From Trametes villosa (taxonomy: Eukaryota > Basidiomycota > Agaricomycetes > Polyporales > Polyporaceae), in contig PUDQ02000057.1 of assembly GCA_002964805.2 (NCBI GenBank), positions 496,001 through 560,000 on the forward strand: DNA of 64,000 nt, in the 5' to 3' direction. Positions 43,640 through 53,414 of the stretch are shown piece by piece. The translations under genes and the position numbers were made by a program. Below the pieces are notes generated by a model, which saw only the letters and a list, made by a program, of their open reading frames with translations, was not told the DNA's origin and ran no database searches. Numbering within the stretch: the stretch's first letter is position 1; every line of letters begins with the position of its first letter.

Positions 43640-44645
43640 TTACACCGTCGCGGAGCTCTCGGGCAGGGGATCCGTGAAGGCACTCTCACCTTCGGCAACG
43701 AGGGCGACGCGCAGAAGCTCGAATGAGACTCTCCACGCCGTCCAACGCCTCCCGACGTTGTTCTTACTCCTGTAGCGGCGAATGTAGCACTCGACGAGGA
43801 CGATGTCGGAGTAGTTGATGCGCGTGGCGTCCATCTTCTGCGCAGGGTCCCACCCGCGAAGGTCGTTGTGGGCGGCATTGTATACTTCGTCGAAAGTCTG
43901 CTCGACGTTACGCTTCTTCTTGGCGATCCACTTGTTCGCGAACGCCAAGGTCGCAGACTCTTTCGGTACTAGGGAGGACGGTCAGCGAGCGTATGGGGTA
44001 GTAGGGCGTGATAGACGTACCCTCCGTGGGCTGGCATCGAGTATAAGCGTTATACTTCGCGGCTTCGTCGTCGCGGGCGCAGAGCAGCTGCAACCCGATG
44101 GAGAAGCTCTCGTCGGCGACGAGCTCGACGACACGAGCGATCCCCACCATCCACACGACGATCGGCTTCCCGTTCAGGCATAACAGGTGTTCGTATGGAG
44201 CGTAGGTACCGTTGGGACCCTCGCCCCATGCCGCGTCGGCGGGTAGGTACCCGATGCCGTAGCGGTTGTACTGGGGCTCCCTGAAGAGATGCAGCCTTTC
44301 CAGGCGTCTGTGATAGGTACGTCAGTAAGCGCACGCAGTCGCGGGACATTCGACGTACGGAATGACTTCGTCGTCAACGTAGGGCGGCACCTCCAACGTT
44401 GGGGCAGGCTCCTGCATAGTCGAGGAAGCAGTTAGCACGCGTGCGAGATGATCCGATCGCATACGTACCAAGTCGTCCTCCGGAACTTGCGGAGGCGCGG
44501 CGGCGTGAGCGACAGGAGGTTCAGGCTGCACGTCGGGTTCGACGACGGTGAGGGCGTCTTGACCAGTTGGGTCGTCGCTGGCGCTAATGCCGTGGGTTTT
44601 GGAACAGCTAGGAACACGTAGGGTATACGTATGTTGGGTTGCCAT
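43640..44645 (-). CDS. Orphan gene G in the island
   Basis: Four exons, 44645-44469, 44411-44359, 44307-44021 and 43968-43640, give 281 aa with matching phases. The N-terminal 60 residues are low complexity (Pro/Ala/Glu). Exon 3 encodes RLERLHLFREPQYNRYGIGYLPADAAWGEGP, then LLCLNGKPIVVWMVGIARVVELVADESFSIGLQLLCARDDEAA; exon 4 encodes WIAKKKRNVEQTFDEVYNAAHNDLRGWDPAQ and YSDIVLVECYIRRYR. Two hydrophobic helices are present but are not obviously membrane segments. It may share a roughly 400-bp bidirectional promoter with H. Function unknown. Confidence 0.68.
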
Positions 44646-44995
44646 GGCCGGTGGAGTCTTCCGTGGCGGTAGTGCTAGAGGACGAGTTGTCCGCCGAGGC
44701 AGGCTTCCTAATATGAAGATGAGCAACTATACGGCGGAGCGCGAGTGGACACATACCGTGCACGCTTGGCGGGAGGGGCAGATAGCTCGTCGGAAGGCTT
44801 GTTCTTGCGAGAGGCCGGTCCTGCCATGATGGGGCAGAGATGCGTCGACGAGGGGAAGAATGGAAGGCAATGTTCCGTTCGTCGGCGGTTTTTGTGACGC
44901 GATGCGTGGGGGGACTGAACGCTATTGTTCTATCAGCTGATTTCGAACGGCACGTCGCGGGTGTATAGGAGAACGGAGAATGCAGGGCGGGTACC

Positions 44996-45002
44996 TTATA
45001 TA
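44996..45002 (+). promoter_or_regulatory. TATA box of gene H
   Basis: TTATATA lies 41 bp before the ATG at 45043, in the space between divergent genes G and H. Confidence 0.5.
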
Positions 45003-45042
45003 GGGGCCGCCTTATGCCTGAGGCTCCTCGCACAGCGCGGTC

Positions 45043-45702
45043 ATGACTCAGGTACGTGGCCACGGCGGTCGTCGGTTCCTTGTGATTGCTGACTCTCAGG
45101 TGTTGCAGTTGCGCGGATATTACGTGGGTCCAGGCGGTTGCTCCCGCTTCGTGACCGCCCTGCGTATGGTCGATCCCCACACAGAGGACTCTGCGTTTAC
45201 GGTGGCGGTTCCGATTTTGCAGAATATGCAGTTTTCGCTCGACATCGCAGGCGGTCGCTTGTTCCGAGGATGGTCGCGTCATCACAGAGCAGGTGGTTTC
45301 CTCATGACGATGTTTAGAAGTACGTCGGCGGAAGAAGATGAACTGAACACCTGTTCCGAAGTCTCCGACGAAGAGGGGGGAGGGCGTTCGCGGAGCGATC
45401 CGATCCGATCGTGGACGAAACACGCCCTGTTCTTGCGGCACGGAGATGTTACACACCGGCAATGTGGAAAGAGTTTTGTCAACATGCGGAAGCACGACGA
45501 CAAGGCCGTTCGAGCTGTGCTGCGCAAGTGAGTCCTAGAGTAATTGCAGTTACGAGCGGGTAGCTGAACATTGACGCACAGGCACATAGCTCGGGGCGAG
45601 CCCGGTTTGCCTGGGCCAGAGATCCCTAAGCGACGGGGTCTTGTGAACCGATTTAGTCAGGCTAGAATGGAGCTGCGCCGGACGAGGGGAAACAGAGTCT
45701 AG
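45043..45702 (+). CDS. Orphan gene H in the island
   Basis: Exons 45043-45527 and 45582-45702 joined by a 54-nt GTGAGT...CACAG intron (phase 2) give 201 aa. Content: GGRRFLVIADSQVLQLRGYYVGPGGCSRFVTALRMVDPH, an acidic SEEDELNTCSEVSDEEGGG patch, and a strongly basic C-terminus (RRGLVNRFSQARMELRRTRGNR). The charge pattern suggests nucleic acid binding, but there is no recognised domain. Supported by splice phase, a TATA box at the right distance and GC-ending codon use. Confidence 0.55.
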
Positions 45703-45782
45703 ATTATCATGCCGTTCACTACTACATCGATGGAATCTACGCGCGGGCAAGGGCGCTGAGACGGAGTCAGTTTATTTCGGCG

Positions 45783-46590
45783 TTAGCGGTACAGGGTTCG
45801 AACGCACGTTGCATCGTGATAGCACCGTAAGACGCGCTCTTCGTCTGTCATACCGATGTCTTCGGGGGGCCAGGTTGATATAGGGAGTCCTGCGATAGGA
45901 TTTGTACGATAGCGGGGGTACGCGGCAGCATTCGCCGCTGCGTCGTTGTAGACGTCGTCCAGGTCGCTGAAAAAGGCGATGCCGTAGGCGTAATGGGGTG
46001 TGAGGTTGTAAGCCAATCCGCGCATTTGCGGTTGTCGGTGTACGTCGTATTTGTAGTGCCGTGTGACGTACGTCCGTATGGCAAGATAGGTGAAGCGGAG
46101 GAGGAAAAAGGCGAGGTGCGCCGCAGAGAAGGGTCGCACGGACGGTATGTAGAAGTAGATGGCGTGGTCCGCGTTATGGCGCCGCCGTTGAGCCGGGGTC
46201 AGTTTCCTCCACAGCATCAACACCCGGGGGCGTGTAGCGGTTAGGGATATCTCGAACTGGTGGACATCTTCACCCCCTGGCTACAAGTCTCCGTCAGTAT
46301 CACGAAAGCGTGGAGGTGAGGCACGACATACCGCTAACAAGGAAGGCAAGCGCGGGAATGATTCGTTCACCCCTTCCTGGAATACGTTGCTCACCATACC
46401 GTGGATAGCGAGGCGATTGTTCCCGACGTATCGCACGTATTCACTCTCGTCTGGGAAGCCCTCACTGCGCCGCTCTGAAATAGCCATGTCAGTACGAACC
46501 AATACGGCCGGCGGTCGACATACGGTGATTTTCGTACGGTGTGTGGTGGTCCCGTAAGAACAGAAAATAGTCTTTGAACGCGATTGCCAT
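45783..46590 (-). CDS. Orphan family 1, copy C
   Basis: Exons 46590-46524 (67 nt), 46474-46332 (143 nt) and 46280-45783 give 235 aa. Exon 1 and 2 lengths and intron phases equal those of copies A and B, although sequence identity is low: KDYFLFLRDHHTP for HYYLFA, RRSEGFPDESEYVRYVGNNRLAI, FPRLPSLLA, then YAYGIAFFSDLDDVYNDAAANAAA and LPISTWPPED with VLRCYHDA at the end. It is the nearest of the three to the Rep/helicase and the most diverged, suggesting an old duplication inside the island. No family recognised. Confidence 0.72.
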
Positions 46591-47121
46591 GTTGCAGAGA
46601 ACGATGGGTGGCTCGGTGAGGTCGAGAGCGATGCAGGCGAGGGGTAGACAAGAGAGCCCGCGCGTTTCCATTCCGTGAGTCTGGACTCCTTAGGGGTAAT
46701 AATTGGGTAAGCGGAGCAGGTCGGGTTACTCGAATTGGACGGTGTCCAAACTCGCAAGTACGCGTCGTCGAAACTGCTCACGACAGGTCCTTTCGTGAGA
46801 CTGAGGTGCGCGGGGATCGCGTACGACCCGATATACGCTTTCGGTCGCGAATTTGCACTGAGTCGCTCTGATAGTTCAGGCGAGGCATTATATCCTGGTG
46901 TCTATGTGAATGGAGTGTATGTCAATAAAAGCATTATACGAAGACTGCGGTATTTCCCGTGCGTGCGCGGTTGGCTCGTGTTCGTTGGTGGGCGTTTGGG
47001 ACGCGATTCGCAGGACGCAGCGAGGAGGAGCGACAGCTTGGCAATCGTGGGAATTTTGACTCAGGCGCTCGCTGGGACGAAGTAGCGCTCTGCATCATCG
47101 AGGCGCTTCCCATCCAGAGAA
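46591..47121. other. Gap between gene C and the Rep/helicase
   Basis: A 116-codon plus-strand frame (46735-47085) exists but has no splice-linked extension or recognisable motif. Likely the promoter of C and the 3' flank of the helicase. Confidence 0.4.
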
Positions 47122-50100
47122 CTACGGTTTCTTTCGCTTCCTAGGCTTGGAATATGAGGGAGAAGCTGCACGTTTCTTACCTTTTCGCTTGACTCCTGAA
47201 TACTGGCTATCGTGCGCGATCTCGGCAGCTTGAGCTTCTCTTGCGCGGTTTCCATCTAGACCGGCGGTCTGCAGCGCTAAGCGGTTCAACCGTTCGTTCT
47301 CTTTCCTAAGGTCTTCGGATGCTCTGCAGGTAATCCTAGAAAACGAGAATGGTCTCAATACGATGATGCCGTTTAAGCTCGTCGCCCTCGACAGCATAAC
47401 ATATGGGGCTTCCGTACCGCGACAGCTTTCGAGATCTACGATGACACGTTCGAACGTTTGACCCTGGGATTTGTGGGAGGTAAGCGCGAATGCAGGCTGG
47501 ACTGGTACCTGACTACGTTTTATAGTCACCTTCCTGCCGGAGTGCGGGTGCACGAAGCCCATATCCACAGTATCTTCCAGTACAGGACATTCGCCTTCCT
47601 GTAAACCCGTCATGGCGGTGTTTGTAGTACCAGCCAAGCGTACGACACACGAGGTAAGTAGACGGTGTCCAGTTGAGGCATCGGTGCGATATCTAATCTT
47701 AGTTAAGGTACCTATGCTTCCGTTGACTATACCGCCGCTCACATCAAAGTTCTGGCATATAATAATAGGCATACCTAAGACGAGGGGTATCTTGCCCATT
47801 CGTTGGCTCGTCTCTCCCGAGTGCATCTGGAGTAAGTGGCTTTGCAGTTCGGCGTCGTTAATACATTTACCACGATGTCGATCTACAGCATAGTACCAAT
47901 GGAGTTCTCGCCCGCTATTGCGAGAGTAAGCCTCCGCTGCTTTAGTGTTGAGCGCGTCTTTCACCGCGTTGTCGTATACAATGATAGGTGCGTCCTCCCA
48001 CTTTCCGTTGTCCATCAGGCCCGGGTTGTTGTCTAACACACGACTCTGCAGCAGTTCGTAGTCTTCAGACGTACATTGACCCTTTCTTAGCCGTGCAAGC
48101 AGATCTATAAAAGCTTCATTCTCTGGTCCTCGCTGACGCATGATTTCGTGTAGAATGACCACCGTGGTAAATGACAGCCATAATAACTTTCCCGCGACGA
48201 TTTGCTGGCCGCTATTTCGCCCTCCGCTCGATCGACCGTGGACGTTGACCCATGAATACAAACGGGTCTCGCCTACAGGAGGCAGTTGAGCGAAATCCCC
48301 GGCGACGATGATACTCATACCACCAAAGGGGTTGGAGGTCCCCTTCGCGTCGCACAGAGCGTCACTAATCTGTGCTAACATCTTGCACCCCACCATCGAT
48401 ATTTCGTCTATCAGGAGATAATCTACCCCCTCCCACATAGAAGCTAAGTCGCCTTTAGTCTTATTACCGACATCCTTGCCTGACTTCCGCTGATCGAGAC
48501 CGAGTGCGGAGTGTAGGGTCACGCCTTGGATATTTCGCGCAGCTATCCCCGTATACGACGCAAGACGCAGCCTACGCGTCTGGTTGCGCGCCTCCAAAAA
48601 CGCCGTGAGTGCCTGAATTACGCGAGATTTACCGGTGCCACCAAATCCTCCTAGGTACATTCTGAGCGGCTCGGGTCTGTTCTGCAAGGAGTGATCGGCT
48701 ATGATGCTGAATGCTCGCGCCTGTTCGGTATTCAAAGTCCATTGCCCGATGTGCGAAGGAATGTCGACCACGTTTTCCGTCGATGGATAGATGGGGTCTG
48801 CAACCCGAACGGACGGTTCCGCTGCCTGAAGGTCTTCCTGCGACCGCAGAACGGCATTCGGTGAGTCGTCCTCTGCTTCTTGTTCTGATTCGGCAGGCGC
48901 GGAGCGTCCTTGTGCAAGCAAATTCTGTTTCCATCGTGTGCGTCGCAGTTCGTACTCAACCTTCCAGTGTGACTCTAACTTTCGTTCGCCAGATGGGCCG
49001 GCGTCGACATCCGTGGCTGCGTCGTCGGAAAAAGATTGGACGACCTTCTGTCCGTGCTGCCTGAAGAGTTGGCATCTCTCAGCGGTCATAACGCAGTCCA
49101 ACACTCTCGCGTTCGAGTTCAGTTTGCGATTATCGCGCGCTGATTGCATGGCTTGTAAGTGATCTAGTATATCCTCCTGTGATACGTCGCCCCCCAACTC
49201 ATTAGGTGCGGAAAAACCTCCCGATCTAGGTTCAGCAGAGTTGGTGCCTATCCGACGCAGCTTGCGCCTCTTCTCGCGGTCACGCATGTGATCATTCCGG
49301 CTGTCCTTGCACTCGTGCGTGATCCTCATGTTATCCATGATTTCCCGCTGTCCCGGACTGAAGGCAGGTTCCTGTCGATTAAAAGCATCCGTCCAAGACT
49401 CGCCGGCGAGTTTCAAGTCGGTAACGTCTCGCCACGGCACAAATAGCATGAGCATCAACCTACAGTACCTCGCGTACTCGATTTCCCGATCGACTCTTGG
49501 GAGACGCGGCCCTATAGGAACAGGTACGCGGCGTATACTCTGTCTCAACACCTTCAAACCTTTCTTGCCGCTTTCAACATGCGCTTCGAGGAAAGGTACG
49601 AGAATTACTTTTCGACCGTCATGTTGCAGAAGGTCGGGGAAAGAGGGCGTTTGCGGCTGTAAATCAGTTGCGTCGTTATCAGACTCGTCTGCATCATCGT
49701 CGGTTTCGTCGTCGTCGGAGCTCGCATCCGCGCTTTCTTCGTCGAGAGGCTTGCGAGGGCGAAGCGGCGTTTTCACAGTCTGTGCGATGAAGTCCCATAC
49801 AGATAGATTTCGCAGCTCGTCTCCGCGATAGACATAGTCGGACAGCTGATCGCTCAATGCCACAATGCGCCCCTGGTTGTCGCTGGTGATCGCTACGTTA
49901 TCTTCCTCGTTCGAAGGGTCCTCGATATCGTCTTCCGATTGACTGACATCATTTCCGTCTTCGAGGTCGTCAGAAGGTATAGGCGGGTCAGTTTCTGCTT
50001 CAGGATCGATGTCAGCGGCATCGCGTTCATTCGCTCCGTCGTTGGATACCTGGGCAACCTCCTTCCCGTCATAGCGACACTCTGGACTTGGATGCAGACG

Positions 50101-53100
50101 ATCAAGGTGGCGTTCGAACGCCGGCCAATACAAGTTGGCATACGAGTCACTCGTAAAGTGATCCTCGAAGTCCATAAGGTACGTCGCGACTTGGGGTCCT
50201 GACAGTTCCTGGTTCGCTAACAGACAAAACGCGCATTTTTGCAGGGTTCTCTTCGCCCTCAGCACGATATCTGATTCAGCCAACTCGGGGTTGACATCTA
50301 GTGCTTTCTTGACCCCGAGGGCAAGCGAGGTATAAGCGACGTGAGTCTTTAATTGCGATTTCGTGATGTAGTCAGTCACGTAGTATATTATAGCCTTCGC
50401 ATCCTCTCCCGTTCCTATAAACTTAATGTCCATATTACAGCGGACCGCCTCCAGGATAGTCGCATTGAAGTTGTTGATCAGTCCGTCAATATGGCGGAGC
50501 GTCAACTCGCCGGTCTCTACGTCCACCGTAGTTTCGCGGATTGTATTCTCGACTTCCAGTTCAAAGCGACAACGCGGATCTTCGTCGTCCTTACAATATT
50601 TGTAACAGGTAGGCGTATGCTGGTGATGCTGACAACACGCCACCAGAAGAGCAAGATCGTGTTCGCGCTGTCGTCTAACTCGATCGTCATCTAACGAGGC
50701 GCGCAAGTCGAACCCTCGATGACTTAGAGGTTCTTTTGTAGCTTTCTCGCGTCTGACATCCTCTGACCCAGGCGGCATCTCGTTAGATATAGTGTCATTC
50801 AAGAAATCCACCAGGCGTTTACCAAAATCCGCTCCGTCGGGGCCCTTCAGACGGTCTTTCGATGCGGACGGATTGAGGCCACCCTCAACCCACACCATCA
50901 TGTGGCAGTGAAGTGTGCCTCGTCCCTGTGCTTCCACGCAACCGTAGTAAGCTTTGACCAGTCCGAGTACGCCGCCTTCTAAATTCTCGCGTTTAGGATC
51001 GAATCCGAGGAGTGTACTTATGAACGCCTTCATATATAGGTTAAAGAACGTCGCTCCGACGACGGGATTCCTCGCGACGAGGAGAGACTGTTTCCAGTGA
51101 TCATACGACTGCTCAGGAAGTATATCATCTACGTCAATATCATTGCCTGCTAAAAGGCGGACCACAGGGTTGTATAAATCGGCGGGATTGATGGTGACAA
51201 AGAAGTTCGGCATCCCCTTGGTCAACATAAGGCCACGAATTTCGTTGCGCATTTTTACGCGTGCAGCGGACGAACCAGGTACGCAACGAGTGACTAATTG
51301 CACTTCCTGCATCAACTGAAGCACTTTACGTTCCTCCGCGTCCTCTGCGCGCAGGATACCTGTGTCCGAAATACGGGCGCATACTCGAGCAAGTGCATCG
51401 TCCGAAACAGTCACGAAGTTAGACGCGAATTTGGGAAAATGCGCCTTGCGCACTTTCAAGGACGAATGCAGCAGAACTGCGCGCCGCTGCAATATATTGA
51501 ACGCAATGAACATGAATGCGTAGTGTTCTTGGAATCGCCTATCAGCAAGGTGTAGTAAGTGCTTGATGTGCCTTTTCAACGATAGGGGACGTTTACGCAA
51601 ATTTCCCTCACAGCCTCCAATTCCGTACGGGAACAGCGTAGGGTACAACAACGGAAACAATTCTGGATTGCAGAACTCGTTCACAGGGCGAGGACCGTGT
51701 GGAACCTCTAAATAACCACCACCTTTATCCTTGATATGGCGTACAGCCGCCGCTCGCAGTTCGTGCGCGGGAGCTCGACCGTCAACATCGGTAATGACAA
51801 CCTTTTGAAACTCTACCTGTCGATGAGCCTGATCACGCGCGGCGTAGTCTAAATCGGCCTCGGCGGTATCCTCTGACCCAGATAGTGGTGCTTCAGGTAC
51901 ATCCTCCGTGTCGTGTGCATCAGGAGTAGAATCGTACCGAGCGGTCACTACCTCGTCCGCGTCGTTGGGCAGCACATGTTCGACGTGCAGCGGGAGTATC
52001 CCGTCTTCAGGCAACGCGTTCAGCCGGTTGTCGTCGATAATAACGTCTGCATACAATGGGTTGTTCACCTTAAGCCACGACAACGCCGAGCGAAGCTTCT
52101 CACGGCGAACCCCGAGGGGATACGCATTCTCTTTCAGCCACTCGGTAGTAGGAGCTTTAGAGCCAACAAAAATTACACAAATGGGCGTGATGATATCGGA
52201 CAGAGTAGGTGGCAATATAGCATCTAGTAGTTCCGGTTTCTGGGGGTGGACAATTATGTGGCCTTTGAAACCTCTCTGCAGGTTCGGCCGGCGTCCATGT
52301 TCCAAGCGTGTATCTTTCTTATTCTTCTTATCCCGATCTTTGTCCTCGCGCAAATGCACGATGTAGGCCTTGCCCCTCGCTCGGGCTATTATTTGCTCCT
52401 CCAGGAAAGTAAGTTCCCTCAGCTCAGGCGGAACGGGCCCGAGATAATTTCTGTTCGCCAGGGCCAGCGCTGGTAAGGTGCCTTTCTGCAAACCTCGAGC
52501 ACATTCTTTGCACGCCGCAACAGCGGATATACTGCCGTCGGGAGCTCGCACAACACCCTCTGGATTCAACAACAGGTCGGCGGGAAGACGGTCGTCGTCC
52601 AACTTAGGAAAAGGTAGCCGTCCGCGAGCCGCGTCCACAATGTCGGTCGGACAGCGCAGGAGGTCCAGAGGCAGTTTATCGAACGGAACCTCGTTCCTAT
52701 CTCTGCATAGGGCTGCGGTACCGCAACACGCGCATACGAACGTCCGAAGATTTTTACTAGAAGTGCGCTCCCTGAATATACGGATCAGCTTATCTTTTAG
52801 ACTAGAGGGAATGTTTGGCGGCCAGTCTCCACGCAGTTTGCGCAACATGGCTGCGCGACGAGATGCGGCTGCTTCCTTTTTCCGATGCCAATGTCGACGT
52901 TCGGACGAGGACGAACGGGGTCGCTGAGATGCTCGAGATCCCGGTACAACTTTCCCTTTTTCCAAAGTACGTATATGCTTCTTCATTAAGCGACGAAGTT
53001 GGCTCACAGAGCATTCGGCTTCATACTCAACGGAGTGCGTATCGAGAAGATGCTGCAGTCCTGTCCGAGACAGACGACCGACCATAGACGTCAGTATGGC

Positions 53101-53382
53101 AACCTGCAGATTGTCAACGGAAAAACGACCGTCCGAGTCATCCGGTCCACCTAGGGATCGCTGAAATCTCCCGCAAGCCGGACCCGCTTCATGGGTTCGG
53201 CGAGCACATCCGCCCGTCACAATGTGCGCGTATACAGAGGAACTGAGCTCTCTTTCTCGTAAGTCAATATGTGAGATGCCATGTTCGTCTGCGATAGCAC
53301 GCAGCTCAGCCATAGTCATGTTCGCGAGCTCGTCCAACTGGTCACAGACATCACACGGATCCACTGGTTGCGACGGCGCCAC
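47122..53382 (-). CDS. Helitron-like Rep/helicase (RepHel)
   Basis: A single exon of 2086 aa with no lesion. The N-terminus holds SAP-like helices (MAELRAIADEHGISHIDLRE and a second copy at LSRTGLQHLLDTHSVEYEAE) and a Cys-rich zinc segment (CACCGTAALC, CKEC). The Helitron-like N-terminal region follows (EFCNPELFPLLYPTLFPYG, GLMLTKGMPNFFVTINPADLYNP). The Rep nuclease has the HUH pair H825-x-H827 (GRGTLHCHMMVW) and the two tyrosines Y1001 and Y1005 (YVTDYITK). The C-terminal Pif1-type SF1B helicase has Walker A GGFGGTGKS at about 1578-1586, DEIS, GDFAQLPP and SHKSQGQTF. Known role: nicks and unwinds single strands for rolling-circle transposition. Length, Y2 HUH and intactness suggest a potentially active element. 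It is transcribed away from the protease-like gene 33 bp upstream. Confidence 0.93.
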   Translation of the reverse strand: MAPSQPVDPCDVCDQLDELANMTMAELRAIADEHGISHIDLRERELSSSVYAHIVTGGCARRTHEAGPACGRFQRSLGGPDDSDGRFSVDNLQVAILTSMVGRLSRTGLQHLLDTHSVEYEAECSVSQLRRLMKKHIRTLEKGKVVPGSRASQRPRSSSSERRHWHRKKEAAASRRAAMLRKLRGDWPPNIPSSLKDKLIRIFRERTSSKNLRTFVCACCGTAALCRDRNEVPFDKLPLDLLRCPTDIVDAARGRLPFPKLDDDRLPADLLLNPEGVVRAPDGSISAVAACKECARGLQKGTLPALALANRNYLGPVPPELRELTFLEEQIIARARGKAYIVHLREDKDRDKKNKKDTRLEHGRRPNLQRGFKGHIIVHPQKPELLDAILPPTLSDIITPICVIFVGSKAPTTEWLKENAYPLGVRREKLRSALSWLKVNNPLYADVIIDDNRLNALPEDGILPLHVEHVLPNDADEVVTARYDSTPDAHDTEDVPEAPLSGSEDTAEADLDYAARDQAHRQVEFQKVVITDVDGRAPAHELRAAAVRHIKDKGGGYLEVPHGPRPVNEFCNPELFPLLYPTLFPYGIGGCEGNLRKRPLSLKRHIKHLLHLADRRFQEHYAFMFIAFNILQRRAVLLHSSLKVRKAHFPKFASNFVTVSDDALARVCARISDTGILRAEDAEERKVLQLMQEVQLVTRCVPGSSAARVKMRNEIRGLMLTKGMPNFFVTINPADLYNPVVRLLAGNDIDVDDILPEQSYDHWKQSLLVARNPVVGATFFNLYMKAFISTLLGFDPKRENLEGGVLGLVKAYYGCVEAQGRGTLHCHMMVWVEGGLNPSASKDRLKGPDGADFGKRLVDFLNDTISNEMPPGSEDVRREKATKEPLSHRGFDLRASLDDDRVRRQREHDLALLVACCQHHQHTPTCYKYCKDDEDPRCRFELEVENTIRETTVDVETGELTLRHIDGLINNFNATILEAVRCNMDIKFIGTGEDAKAIIYYVTDYITKSQLKTHVAYTSLALGVKKALDVNPELAESDIVLRAKRTLQKCAFCLLANQELSGPQVATYLMDFEDHFTSDSYANLYWPAFERHLDRLHPSPECRYDGKEVAQVSNDGANERDAADIDPEAETDPPIPSDDLEDGNDVSQSEDDIEDPSNEEDNVAITSDNQGRIVALSDQLSDYVYRGDELRNLSVWDFIAQTVKTPLRPRKPLDEESADASSDDDETDDDADESDNDATDLQPQTPSFPDLLQHDGRKVILVPFLEAHVESGKKGLKVLRQSIRRVPVPIGPRLPRVDREIEYARYCRLMLMLFVPWRDVTDLKLAGESWTDAFNRQEPAFSPGQREIMDNMRITHECKDSRNDHMRDREKRRKLRRIGTNSAEPRSGGFSAPNELGGDVSQEDILDHLQAMQSARDNRKLNSNARVLDCVMTAERCQLFRQHGQKVVQSFSDDAATDVDAGPSGERKLESHWKVEYELRRTRWKQNLLAQGRSAPAESEQEAEDDSPNAVLRSQEDLQAAEPSVRVADPIYPSTENVVDIPSHIGQWTLNTEQARAFSIIADHSLQNRPEPLRMYLGGFGGTGKSRVIQALTAFLEARNQTRRLRLASYTGIAARNIQGVTLHSALGLDQRKSGKDVGNKTKGDLASMWEGVDYLLIDEISMVGCKMLAQISDALCDAKGTSNPFGGMSIIVAGDFAQLPPVGETRLYSWVNVHGRSSGGRNSGQQIVAGKLLWLSFTTVVILHEIMRQRGPENEAFIDLLARLRKGQCTSEDYELLQSRVLDNNPGLMDNGKWEDAPIIVYDNAVKDALNTKAAEAYSRNSGRELHWYYAVDRHRGKCINDAELQSHLLQMHSGETSQRMGKIPLVLGMPIIICQNFDVSGGIVNGSIGTLTKIRYRTDASTGHRLLTSCVVRLAGTTNTAMTGLQEGECPVLEDTVDMGFVHPHSGRKVTIKRSQVPVQPAFALTSHKSQGQTFERVIVDLESCRGTEAPYVMLSRATSLNGIIVLRPFSFSRITCRASEDLRKENERLNRLALQTAGLDGNRAREAQAAEIAHDSQYSGVKRKGKKRAASPSYSKPRKRKKP

Positions 53383-53414
53383 GACCCGCTGAAGCGCGGT
53401 ACATCAGGAAGTGG

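Noticed and set aside
46735..47085. 116-codon plus-strand frame between gene C and RepHel
   Set aside because: No splice-linked partner exon, motif or promoter signal.
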